DNA from: Pestalotiopsis fici W106-1 | Lineage: Eukaryota > Ascomycota > Sordariomycetes > Amphisphaeriales > Sporocadaceae | Length of the DNA: 64,000 bases | Direction of reading: 5' to 3' | NCBI RefSeq assembly: GCF_000516985.1 | Contig: NW_006917099.1 | Location: 1,504,685-1,568,684, forward strand | Shown: one piece after another, positions 23,104 to 32,844 of the stretch | Layout: each line of letters opens with the position of its first letter | Numbering within the stretch: position 1 is the stretch's first letter | Notes under the pieces: generated by a model | Told to the model about the DNA's origin: nothing | The model's input: only the letters and a program-made list of their open reading frames with translations | The model's database searches: none | Program-made: the position numbers and the translations under genes

Positions 23104-23367
23104 TGGAAAGCGCGGCTTAGTTCAAAGGTACTTTATCAACAGGGACAGTAATTAGAGTTGATCCGGTCAAGATTATAACGGCGGTTTAACTCGATTTGTC
23201 GTGCTCTGCCTGCCTATATCTAGATCCGCATTGCGCTCATTAGCTAAAGCTGGCATTTAATACTATGCCAAGTATATCACGAAATAGACTCCTTTCCAAC
23301 CAGTTTTTCTTAGCTCCCTCCATGTTTTGCGGTTAAGTCGCCACCTATTTGGACATGATGATTCATC
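23051..23367 (+). repeat. Repeat copy A: last exon and 3' flank of the regulator
   Basis: This 317-base stretch recurs in the same orientation at 27056-27370 with clear but diverged similarity. Shared words include GGTGGACAAATGT, GTCGTGCTCTGCCTG, ATATCACGAAATAG, CTCCTTTCCA and AAGTCGCCACCTA. It starts exactly at the splice acceptor of the regulator's last exon and ends about 265 bases after the stop codon. This copy is the one attached to a complete regulator gene. Confidence 0.85.
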
Positions 23368-23931
23368 CCGGCTCTTCTTTGTCTGTTGCTATTTTTTGGC
23401 TGATTTGTACGGCTGCTATCTCAGATGTGCTACACTGTGCCCTTATCGATGATTGAATCGATGTTGCAACACCAACCAAAAGTCTGCATCAATCGACTTC
23501 TGGTTTCATGCAGTTGGTTGCTCACTTGGGCTTGGCGGCGACGGACTTCCAATATTGCAACCTTGTATCCCTACTTGTTTGTGATTTTACCGGTCAGTTG
23601 ATAGGTCAGATGAAAGGCGTTTGATTATGGATGTGAATATGACCCCTTGCTTTATCAAGCCCAAAGACTCATTGGGGCCGTTGGTGTGCGGCTCAAGTCG
23701 GCTACTGTGTTATACACGGGGACAAAATAGATGCCGCTCCATCCCGTCCATCTGCGGTCGCAAAAGTCGTCCATACTTAAGCCATACCTGAAAGAGGCAC
23801 AGGTCAACCATCAGAACTCTCTCTTCCAAGCCCCACCTCCACATCTGACATTTGTGTGATTAGACACTGCATCTCACCTATCGCGCCCACCCTTGAGATT
23901 TCAACATTTCGCTGTCTTGTTCCTCGTCAGA
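23368..23931. other. Intergenic, no gene seen
   Basis: Nothing recognised between repeat copy A and the O-methyltransferase relic. Confidence 0.4.
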
Positions 23932-25440
23932 ATGACCTCAAACAACGTCACTCCTCGAATCGTCGAACTGGCTGCAAAGATAAGCACCGCGGTTGCATAG
24001 CTCCAAGCAAATCTGTCAGCCCAGGGAGTGGAATCTCCATCCTTTGCCGAAAGCAGCCCTCCAACCCTCCCTTCTGATGTTCACCAACTTCGGGATGATG
24101 TGTTGGACGCAACTGCTGAGCTCCATGAGGTCCTGTTAGAGCCTCTGATGCTTATTTACAAGTTTGCCGGGGTAACTATCTCTCAGGCCCATCTAGGTCC
24201 CCAGAAACTGATGTCCTCAAGGTCTCGAATGTCGTCAGCATTGACTCAATTGTCCGATTCAAGATTCTGGACATGATCCCCTCAGGGGGCCGGGTGTCTT
24301 TTGAAGAAATCGCTGAGAAAACGAATCTCGACAAGGGGCTAGTCAGACGACTGCTCCGAAATGCGATATCCATGCGCATCCTGACAGAGCCCGAATCAGA
24401 TATGGTGGCACATACCAAGACCTCCAAGTTCTTGGCCATTCCATATATAAGTTCTTGGGCCACATTTGAAAGCCACGACACGTGGCCAGCTATTGCTAAA
24501 GTAATAGATCTATTCATTTAAAGAAAGCAGAGCGTCATTCTAACACTGACGTGTTACACTAGGTCGGAGAAGCGATTGAGAAATGGCCGCACTCCGAAGA
24601 AGCTAATCAGACGGTGAATCTATACCATATTCCATATCTGACCCATGTGATACTCCAAATTCAAGCTACTTACTGGGACTAACACACACAGGCCTACGCT
24701 CTCGCGAACGGGGGAAAGTCGGTATATGAAGTCCTTGGCTCAGACCCCGAGGCGGCGATGCGTTTTGCGGGCGGGATAAAGTCCCTGGATCATGTCCCGG
24801 GTTGCGGAGACGCTTTTGTTGCCAAGTCCTACGATTGGGCTTCCCTCGGTGATGTACGCATCGTGAATGTGGGTGGGCAACGAGGATCAGTCGCCATAGA
24901 CCTGGCAAGTAAGTATAAGAACCTCAAGCTGCTTGTCCAGGACGCGCCCCAGGTCATCCAAGGCGCCGACTCGACCGTCCCCGACTCATTGAAAGAGCGC
25001 GTCCAGTTCATGCCACATGAGCTCTTTGGAACTCAGACGGAGAAAGCAGACGTCTATTTCTTCCGTATGGTTCTCCGTTCTTGGGGCGACCAGTACGCCG
25101 TCAATATCTTGAAAGCTCAGATTCCTGCGCTCCGGCCCGGAGCAAAGATTCTCATTCAGGATGCGGTCCTCCCGGAGCCGGAGAGTGCTACTCCATTATG
25201 GAGACAACGAGTACAGAGGTATGAAACTATGGGATATACTAAGCCAACTCGCATGCCTACTGATAGAACCTCGCTAGGTCCGTTGACGTGGCGTTGAAGT
25301 TCTACTTCAACAGTTACGATAGACATTTAGACGAATGGAAAGCGCTTTTCGCTGCAGCAGATGAGCGATTTGCCCTTCATCGGGTAATTGAGACCGTGGA
25401 CTCGAACTTGTCGGTCCTTGAAGTTCACTGGGATGTGTAG
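23932..25440 (+). pseudogene. SAM O-methyltransferase with early stop and lost catalytic His
   Basis: The frame from ATG 23932 hits TAG at codon 23 (23998-24000). Reading on in the same frame gives normal family sequence (LQANLSAQGVESPSF). The next junction, near 24168-24206, has no intron of normal length and probably carries an indel. Downstream exons are clean: a winged-helix dimerisation part (RVSFEEIAEKTNLDKGLVRR), then the SAM site VNVGGQRGSVAIDLA (usual form VDVGGGxG), the acidic LVQDAP, and FMPHELFGTQTEKADVYFF. At the family's H-D/N-W position this protein has VLRSWGD, so the catalytic His is replaced by Arg. Introns after AKV, NQT and RVQR are GT-AG. Compare the intact paralogue at 45955-47479. 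A protein made from an internal start would probably be inactive. Confidence 0.85.
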
Positions 25441-26506
25441 AATGGCATGCAAGTTCATCCAATCCGGGCCCGCGCTTGAACTAGTGGCATGATGGAATCG
25501 GTACTTTTTTTTCCCTAACCAACCTTTTATTGGCCTACAATTGGTTATGATTCGGGTCAAATCAGCAGTGGGATACGGCTTTCAGATTACGTCGACCAAA
25601 GTAGAAGCTTGGACTCCCTTCAAGAACAAGGGAAACATGCTTGGTACAATTCTCTCCCTTAGATCGAAGCCTACCTATGTGGTTTTCACCGAACTGATTT
25701 GCCAAAGCTACCCATAAGTCTGTATTCCTGAGATTTAAATGAATTATGCTTGTATTTTTCTTGTAACTTCTTCCATTTCTCGAACATATTCGATCTCACA
25801 GCCCCTCCCACCTAGTAATTGTTTGATCTTATGTGAGCTTCATTGCTGCGTCAATTATCGTCACCTCTCTCAGCCCGCTGATTCCCCCCTCTTCATTTCC
25901 CCTCTTCTGCACAAGGATAAGACATTTTAAGACTAAAAGGCATTACGGCCGTCTAATAAGCTCTTTGTACTGAATGATATCGAATCCGTCTAAATTCAGT
26001 TGACCATTTCAGAATATGATATTCAGAAAGTGGTACCTGGGATTCTCGAGAAACTAGCACCCTTTCTTGGACCGGATACGAGAATGAGATCAGGGAGGGT
26101 ATAAAAAGTAGGAGGGGGGTAAATGGTCTGACGGGAGGACGGGAGGCCTGGCAGTAGGAACCAGATTTCAAGTTCACTGCATATTTCAACGACAAGATGT
26201 TGTTGCCAACTACCATGGCAGCCTCACCATTCTAAAATAGTACCTCCTATGCAACCCACCTTTATTCCTGATGAATCTCTTCACCATGCGGCCTCTCCAA
26301 CATCATACAATAAAGGTCGGCCGTGCATACCATTACAGCCTTGGTCAGCTTTATACGATGGGCAAATATAGGACTCGATACTTTAACACGTTGGCCCCTT
26401 TCCAACCCTGCACGAAAGTTGGTATAGGGAAGGATGATTGCCGCAGCCGAGATGGGTAACATAACAGATTTCTAGCCTTGCCCAGTTTCAATTATGAATA
26501 AATAAA
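25441..26506. other. 1-kb gap, no gene seen
   Basis: Short frames only. Missing 5' exons of the SAT4 gene could lie in its right part but I could not identify them. Confidence 0.4.
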
Positions 26507-27055
26507 ATGCTGGCTCATCTTTGTTGCGCTCCAAATATCTCGACCCATTTTCGCACATCACAGGTGTTCTACCTCGCCGGTCAAGCCTTTCTTACTGTGG
26601 CCTATAATTATAGTCTCGGAAAACACGACGGAGACCTTACCTTTGACCAGGCCGTCAACGTTTCCAAATGGATATGGATACATTATACTCCTTCACTTCT
26701 GTCTTCCGGGACGGCCAAAATCTCCATAACAATATTGCTTGTCCGGATCTTTGCTCCGAAACACGCATTGAAGTGGCCCCTGATAATCACAACGACACTA
26801 TCAGTAGCGGCTGTTGCTCAGATCTCCACTGTATGGAACCAAATGAAACCCGTCGAAGGCTTATGGAACCCTACGGCAGGCGCAACTCTGCAGTTCAGCC
26901 CGAACATAGCCATGATTGAGGTCAACATAATAGGGGGTAATCTGTCTGCAATTATTGATTGAATATACGCATTACTGATTATGATCACCCCTTGAAGCTC
27001 TATTTGCGTTCGGAGATCTATTTCAAGTATTGGGCCCAGTTTTGATCGTCTGGAG
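26507..27055 (+). pseudogene. SAT4/Pth11-like membrane protein fragment, cut by a duplication
   Basis: Two exons remain of a seven-helix SAT4 (rhodopsin-like fungal) protein. The first carries VFYLAGQAFLTVAYNYSLGK, the family's DLTFDQAVNVSKWIW, KISITILLVRIF and the conserved WNQMKPVEGLWNPTAG. An intron with donor GTAATC (from about 26938) leads to ALFAFGDLFQVLGPVLIVW. At 27056 homology stops exactly where repeat copy B of the regulator's last exon begins, so the last helices and tail are gone. The N-terminal helix is not found upstream either. Such proteins are surface receptors or cluster-associated membrane proteins. This copy cannot be complete. Confidence 0.72.
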
Positions 27056-27370
27056 GCATGGGCTTTGTACGCAGCTTAATAGAACAGGTGGACAAATGTC
27101 TGAACTGATAGGAAGCGCGGCCTAGTTTAAAGGTTCTTTGCCAATATGGACAGGAATTAGAATTGAGCTAGCGGACGTTGAACAGATTCGTCGTGCTCTG
27201 CCTGGTTTTATTTAGAACCATAGTGCGCTTATTAGCTAAAGCTGATATTCATTACCATGCCATTTATATCACGAAATAGGCTCCTTTCCACCCATACTAT
27301 ACATCGAGTCTTTTGCTCTCTCCATGTTTTTGGGGTCAAGTCGCCACCTAGTTGGATGTAATGGTTTATC
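27056..27370 (+). repeat. Repeat copy B: displaced last exon and 3' flank of an AflR-like gene
   Basis: Copy B begins GCATGGGC and reads in frame MGFVRSLIEQVDKCLN followed by TGA (27106-27108), matching the last exon of the regulator at 23051. The following 260 bases match that gene's 3' flank. No zinc cluster or other regulator part lies upstream; instead it is joined to the SAT4 fragment. It is thus the tail of a lost or moved second regulator copy. Most differences inside the exon are silent, which suggests it diverged while still coding. Confidence 0.85.
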
Positions 27371-27528
27371 GTCGATAGGATTGAAAATGCTAGCTCTAAT
27401 ATATAAATTAGTCTTTATTATAATCATCAAGTATACTTGAACATTGGCTCATTTGGGGAACTGAGCCAACCTCCATGCCATAGCCCAAAACGTTGTCACG
27501 GAACCCGTCGAAAATTATATCCAGAAAT

Positions 27529-27909
27529 CTAAAACCACCCAAACAGTCCAGTAATCATAACCACGAGGATAGGTGGAAATAGCCAGTGCTGAAATTCCCC
27601 ACCTCCAATAAGCAGTCGACTAACGAAACCATCGGTAATAGGCATTGCCAACGCTGCACACAGAGCCATTCCCATCAGACTCTCATCATTTGTCGTCCAG
27701 ATGATGGAAATCAGAAGGCCGACAGAGATATTGCGAATGCCCCAGATTCGCATAAGCGCGTGGCTGAACTTCCTGGCTAGAGGCTCGCTGGGCACAGGAA
27801 ACTCTAAATTTCTGAGGTGCGCATTGGGACGAAATGAAGCGTTGGCGCCAAGCCCGACTAGCATGAGACCCAAGCCAAGGCTACCGTTGAATATGATAGG
27901 GTGCGACAT
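27529..27909 (-). CDS. Small membrane protein, DUF4267-like
   Basis: A single-exon protein of about 126 residues with four predicted helices: FNGSLGLGLMLVGLGANASF, IWGIRNISVGLLISIIW, LMGMALCAALAMPITDGFV, and LFPPILVVMITGLFGWF at the C-terminus. The GIRN motif between helices and the overall size match the DUF4267 family of fungal membrane proteins, which are often found beside secondary-metabolite genes. Function is not known. The start at 27909 (MSHPII) is more family-like than the in-frame ATG/alternative start 15 bases upstream. No defect is seen. Confidence 0.7.
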   Translation of the reverse strand: MSHPIIFNGSLGLGLMLVGLGANASFRPNAHLRNLEFPVPSEPLARKFSHALMRIWGIRNISVGLLISIIWTTNDESLMGMALCAALAMPITDGFVSRLLIGGGEFQHWLFPPILVVMITGLFGWF

Positions 27910-27924
27910 AGCATTAAATGTCAA

Positions 27925-28191
27925 AATATGACAGATCTGCGAAGATGGTGCAGTTATTAACTGGCTATAGTGTGGAAGATCTCAGATGATGCAGCAATAT
28001 TCCCACTAAATATTATAGGCGGGCATAATCTGAGTGTTATAAAAGAGACCAATTTCCTAGTCAAGAAACGATGTATTACTTAGTAAATATAAGAATAAGC
28101 AAATCGTAGGTACGGCTATATATCTTTAAGCAGAAAGTCCTATAGAACTTTTGATTGATAATCTACTTTCAGCTTACGCAAGCACAAATTA
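27925..28191. other. Short AT-rich intergenic stretch
   Basis: Mildly AT-rich (28000-28190) without a gene. It may contain the missing 5' part of the next cupin in decayed form. Confidence 0.35.
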
Positions 28192-28548
28192 ATGTTATGT
28201 GAAAGTGAGTCTAAGCTAATGCAGCTAGTGGTGTTAGATGACTTAACTCCTAGCTCCGAGAAAGGTCACGTGGTGGTACACGAATGCATAATCGTGCTGA
28301 CAGGCAAGGCCCACATACATTCGGGAGTAGCCGATGCGGTTGACGGACTCAAGGAGATTGCTTATGATGACGGGAGAGAGAAAGGTGGCGTTGAGGTGGA
28401 GGTCAAGGTGGGTGATGTATTTGTGATACTTGCGGGTATGGCGCTCAAGACATTTGGCGCGCAGCCAGAAGCCGACCTCAACCTAATGACGCTGGGCCAA
28501 GGACATGATATCAAGGCGCAAGACAGGCGAGGCACACTTGAAAGTTGA
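28192..28548 (+). pseudogene. Partial cupin protein
   Basis: The frame carries the second half of a fungal cupin: IIVLTGKAHIHSGV, then VEVEVKVGDVFVILAGMALKTFG and the closing LMTLGQGHDIKAQD. The usual N-terminal HxH region is not present upstream. The position where the family normally has the C-terminal metal His (AG-x-AHK) reads AGMALK, so that ligand is lost. The reading frame itself is open to the stop at 28548 and starts with a TTG or the later ATG, so a real start is missing. I read it as a truncated relic. It is unrelated in sequence to the intact cupin at 4578. Confidence 0.6.
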
Positions 28549-29141
28549 ATTTGAATGAGTTTACAATGATGGCATATTCCCGACTGATTGCGGAGATTGG
28601 GACTTCGCCGCAGGTGGCGAGAATGCCTATTTAGAAATTATATGAGAATGGCATGCCTCTAAAGCGAGATGCGCTAGATAACTGCTTGACTCGAAAAGCA
28701 AGAAAGATCAGAGGCGATTCAAAAGGCGATGCGTTGGCATCACCAGGCAGGGCCGGAGTAGGAAAATTCACTTGGCATCGTCACGCAAAGGCCTAGCGGG
28801 ACGTAGAGACTCGCGAGGGAAAAGTCCAGAGATTTGCTCAAACCTCACGTGGGGTCAATCAGTGGTGTGAATATTCCGGTCAGTACAAACATGGTGCCTC
28901 CTGCGTTCCGCTGGGTAGAAACGACGCAGATGTTCACTTGTCTGATCTGTGTGACCCTGGCTATCCTATCAACAGAGCCAAGACCCCTTGTCCTGACTCG
29001 CTAGCGAGCAAATGCAAAAGCAATTCCATGTGTATAAATATCTCTTTCTTTCGAAGTGTGTGTATATGTGTACTTTCATCTGTAGTGTCCAACCCGAACT
29101 ACTCCTTGAGAGCCGCATGGTTCCTCGACCTGTCCAACGAT
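28549..29141. other. Intergenic, no gene seen
   Basis: No supported gene. The plus-strand open frame from 28938 is the antisense of the secreted-protein gene that follows. Confidence 0.4.
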
Positions 29142-29492
29142 TCAGATACCAATAGAGCAGTGAACATTTTGCTCTTGTCTGGTACAAGCCAGGATAGCCT
29201 GTGTCACATCATTCTCGGAGCAAAATTGGCTTGTCCAGAAATCGTAGTGAGCTCCTCCGTCGGGATTACGACTGCATCCCCATCTGGTTATGACGCCGCA
29301 ACGTCCTCGGAGATTGTCAAGGCAACCTTGGCCACATTGTTTGTTATATGTTGAATCCTTGGCGACATCAACCAGCCATACGGTGCTTCCAGCGCTGTCA
29401 CCGCGACTGCTCTTACTGCCATGACAATAATTGCCATTCACCATGACTGGGTAAATGATTAGAGCGAAGTTGAGAAGTTTTTGAAAGCTCAT
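29142..29492 (-). CDS. Small cysteine-rich secreted protein
   Basis: A single-exon frame of 116 residues. A signal peptide (MSFQKLLNFALIIYPVMVNG) is followed by a mature part of about 96 residues with eight Cys (NYC, KQC, QGC, GRC, WGC, QFC, LAC, VHC), an even number that would allow four disulfides. Size and Cys count fit a secreted effector or antimicrobial-like protein. I do not recognise the family; there is a loose resemblance to KP4-like folds in spacing, but I would not name it. The gene stands alone, with more than 1 kb of apparently empty sequence on its promoter side. Confidence 0.6.
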   Translation of the reverse strand: MSFQKLLNFALIIYPVMVNGNYCHGSKSSRGDSAGSTVWLVDVAKDSTYNKQCGQGCLDNLRGRCGVITRWGCSRNPDGGAHYDFWTSQFCSENDVTQAILACTRQEQNVHCSIGI

Positions 29493-30944
29493 TGTGGTTT
29501 TGTTGAGTATGAATCAGGTACAGTAAAGTTTCAAGATTTTCGTGGTCTTTGCCCTTCATTCATCATAGTTCTGGGTCTCGTCCGATTTATAATCGATTCA
29601 ATAATTGTTAACTACATATTTGATTTAATTGAATACTAGAATCCTTGCACGTGGTAAGATAATGTCCGTGTAACGTCGCAGCTGGACCTTCATTCATTGC
29701 TTTTCCAGTCCGTTCTCTATTCTCTACTGATCAGGCGACCAATTGGTTCATCATGCTGTCGTTCTAGTACTGTATTCATGCGGTGCGGGGAACACTTTGC
29801 AGCAAGCCATGAATAAATAAATTTGTTGGAATTACTATTGTCGATCTCGTCTGAGGACTTGATTGTTGGCACGGCTAAATAACTCGCCACATACGAAAAG
29901 GTGCATAGACATTCGTCGATAGTGTATGCAGTATCCTAGATGAATGATCGCATTGTAGAACAAGGCTGCGAAAGAAAGGCCTTCTGACTAGATGACGGAA
30001 CCCCAATACAATTTAACGAGGGAAGGACTATGAGTTTGAACTATCAATCTCGTTCCTGGAGCTGATTTCGCAAAGGTTTTGTCTTGAAAAGGAAACAAGC
30101 TGGTACAACAGATAAATATTATCAAAGCCAGTTGACCTGGTAGACGACTAGAGGTAATTTTCATCATGATGTACTTGGTAGAAAGCGGCAAGCAACGTAA
30201 TGCTGAGAAGGATTGGTTCACACGCAACAGGACCCCTAAAACGACAATATCTCCTCACAGTGAGGTAGTTCACTGTATGGACGAAAGCTATCGCCCATTT
30301 TTCGATTCCTGTCCGGCTGATCAAGAAATACAGGCTGGTCAAAAGTGCCCCAAACCCGCTGGATAAGGCAGCTGCCAAGAATTCAAGATCACAAGAAGTG
30401 CATAGCTTGATCTGCCTGTATACGCCTGTAATGTTTCCACCGTTGGCAAAGCGTGGAGCCATTTCTGACATCCTGAAGTGGGCAGTAGCGCACTTTCCCG
30501 TGCGGATAAAACTCCAGCGAGAAACATACAACCACTAAAAGCCCCTGCATGTGACACATTGAACTTTGGCAGCTCCCGCTCTCAACCGGTCACGAGCCCG
30601 ATCCGCGGCACGGTGATTAAATTCGGCCCAGGCAGTGGAATGTCGGTGGACGTCTTGGCTCAGTCTGATCGTATCGAATCGAACCCAAAATCAGCGGCGG
30701 CACTGTGATAGCGCGTTCAGGCGCTGGGTCTCAAGGATACGTATAAATTCGTCCACCTTTAACAGTAACAAGCTGGAATCGAAGAAGCAGATGGATCTTA
30801 CCTGATCGCTCTCAGATGTGTATAGACAGTAGTTGGTGTCAGCTTATCTCACCACTTTAGCTTGCGAAGGCCATCATGCGTCATTGCGATGATGAGACCA
30901 GATATCTCTCTTAGGTATATCCGCGAAGCTCACCTCAGTATCGT
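29493..30944. other. 1.45-kb gap, no supported gene
   Basis: Several frames of 60-130 codons exist (for example minus 30531-30148, with a hydrophobic stretch), but none has a recognisable domain or credible splice structure. A 16-base word at 30813-30828 resembles the Tn5 mosaic end with three bases missing; see findings. Confidence 0.45.
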
Positions 30945-31760
30945 CTACAAAGACCAACGTTGTACAGTATTTACGGTTGTCTGTCTTGCATCCATCGCTC
31001 CTGATCGCCGTATTTGAACACCTAGAACATGCGTTTTATCCACAAACTGCCAAGAGAAGAAGCAAGTTCCTTGAGGGCCGCGCTCCCCTGGAACTCCTTG
31101 TGGGCCCTGACAAGCGTCAGCCCCAGGTCGACCATAAGGCCCAGGAGGCCCCAGATTACCTGTCCCAAGCCGCCCATCGTTACCTGCACGTCCATCTCGC
31201 CCGTCTCGTCCATCTCTTCCATCACGACCTTTGACAAAGTGATTTTAGCAATCATCATCAAAGACAAGCTTGAGGCGGGAGATTTCCGCTTTGAAAGAGA
31301 ACCCTTGATGTCCGGAACACCAATGTCTGCTCCAAAATGGCCTAGGAATCGTAAATAGTAGTAGAAAAGTATACCTACCGGGCTGGCCCTGTAATCCATG
31401 CAATCCTTGTTGTCCTTGTGGTCCATATGGTCCATCAGAGGCGCGGATTCCATCACGATCAGGCCGCCCTTCTGGCCCATCTGCTCCCTGAGGTCCCTGG
31501 CGACCGCGAGGTTCTCTACGTGCCACTTTGGACCTGCCACAAAGACACCATGTTAAGAGCACGACCAAGATACTAAGAAGAACACCAACCACCGTCAATG
31601 CTGTCTCGAGTTGTCCATTTGAGTCGTTTGTGGTGACATGAGCTGTCACTTCGGTTTGTTGTGCTGGTGGAGAGGTGTCTGCAGTGATATATCCCAATGT
31701 CAGAGCACAACGCGGGTACATACAGCCAACGGCTGCACTCAGTTGAGAAGTGGATATCAT
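30945..31760 (-). CDS. Collagen-like transmembrane protein
   Basis: Three exons (31760-31379, 31341-31303, 31228-30945) join in frame to 234 residues. An N-terminal outer part of about 55 residues (Thr/Ser-rich) is followed by one strong helix (TALTVVGVLLSILVVLLTW) and a Cys/basic stop-transfer (CLCGRSKVARR). Then come Gly-X-Y triplets: GRQGPQGADGPEG, later GPQGQQGLHGLQGQPG, four GRD triplets in a row in exon 3, and GPPGPYGRPGADACQGPQG. A short Cys-containing tail follows. The middle intron has an unusual donor (GTTCTC), but only this splice keeps the Gly-X-Y phase. Fungal collagen-like proteins can be surface adhesins or shields; here the repeat lies after the helix, so its side of the membrane is open. 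Confidence in the repeat is high, in the exact ends moderate. Confidence 0.72.
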
Positions 31761-32335
31761 CACCGTATCCCACCTATGCCCTCCGTCGAGGCTCAGAAGG
31801 CAGCAATTACTTTAATTCAATCTCGGTGTAGTTATCCCTGGCATCCGGACTGAAGTATTTATCGTTGTTTCATCAGCTCGTAAGTACTCAAATACTGATC
31901 AATGGCTCTGAGAACAAACATGTGGCACCTCACGATGTAAACTATCGATTTCATTTTTCAAAGGTTCTTTAAACGTCCAAATCCAGCCGCAATTCAGAAC
32001 CTTCAGAATCATCCTTGAGCACTAATGTTAGCTCATCAAAAATTTCCAAACACACACACAATGGCTTTTCGAGGTAGAATACGGACACGACGCAATCGTT
32101 CTCTATGCCCTTCTGTCAAGATGTAGGAATAAGTGGAGCGCCTCTCCACACATGTATATATCTTTGACCATCCAGCCTCTGTTGGATGTGAACAACTCAA
32201 CTAATACAACAACTATTACCCATACCTATCATATCTTTTCACACCTTCGTCAGATACCCTAAGTTCTAATAGTGAGTAACACTACAGAGGCAGCGATGTG
32301 GCTGCAGAGATGAAGTCACGGGGTCTCCAAAGTGG
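31761..32335. other. Intergenic, no gene seen
   Basis: Promoter side of the collagen-like gene. Nothing else recognised. Confidence 0.4.
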
Positions 32336-32715
32336 GCATTGATGCGATTTCTTCCCCGGATACGTGCAATTCGTGCTTGGATGTTGTCAGTGAGGGCGGC
32401 AAGGCTGCAAGCGTACAGTTTCTTGAGCCTTTGAGGCGGCCGGGCATTGAATTGCACTATACAAATGTAGTTGATATTTTGCACGACCCAGTAAGTCCCT
32501 CTAATGACCAAACACTATAAGTTGCTGGCAGTCCCCGTTCATCAAGCTTCTTGAATCCTTTGTCAGAGATTGGACTCCGACAGCCTGGAGATCAGGTGCC
32601 TTGAAGGCTGTTCAGTTTGAGGTCTATTCGGGAGGGCTGGGTGTCATTGATCAGGCAATCTGGAATCACCGCGACAACAAAATATCTGGAGAGGGGGTTG
32701 TCATCGGAATATGAT
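32336..32715 (+). pseudogene. 3' relic of a medium-chain (zinc-type) dehydrogenase / enoyl reductase
   Basis: Two exons of an MDR protein remain. The first reads IDAISSPDTCNSCLDVVSEG, then GGKAASVQFLEP and VVDILHDP; the second, after a GT-AG intron (GTAAGT at 32492), reads SPFIKLLESFVRDW, then VQFEVYSGGLGVIDQAIW and ISGEGVVIGI with a stop at 32713-32715. This is the last third of the family: end of the Rossmann fold and the C-terminal strands. The GroES-like domain and the NADPH-binding GxGxxG are absent upstream, so the gene is 5'-truncated. Trans-acting enoyl reductases of PKS pathways belong to this family, which would fit the dead PKS nearby, but that is inference. Confidence 0.75.
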
Positions 32716-32844
32716 TACTCGACTACAGGAAACATACATTGTATTTAGTAAGCTGCTTCGTATAGTTGCACAAGCAAGGAGTGAGTAACTAGTACTTTCA
32801 GTCTTTAGAATATTTGGGCGGTCATGTCTCGCCGGTTATACGAG

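Noticed and set aside
28938..29354. 138-codon plus-strand frame
   Set aside because: Mostly antisense to the signal-peptide protein on the minus strand, without any recognisable motif.
30148..30531. 127-codon minus-strand frame with a hydrophobic stretch
   Set aside because: No family resemblance, no signal peptide and no neighbours that support it; kept only as part of the gap description.
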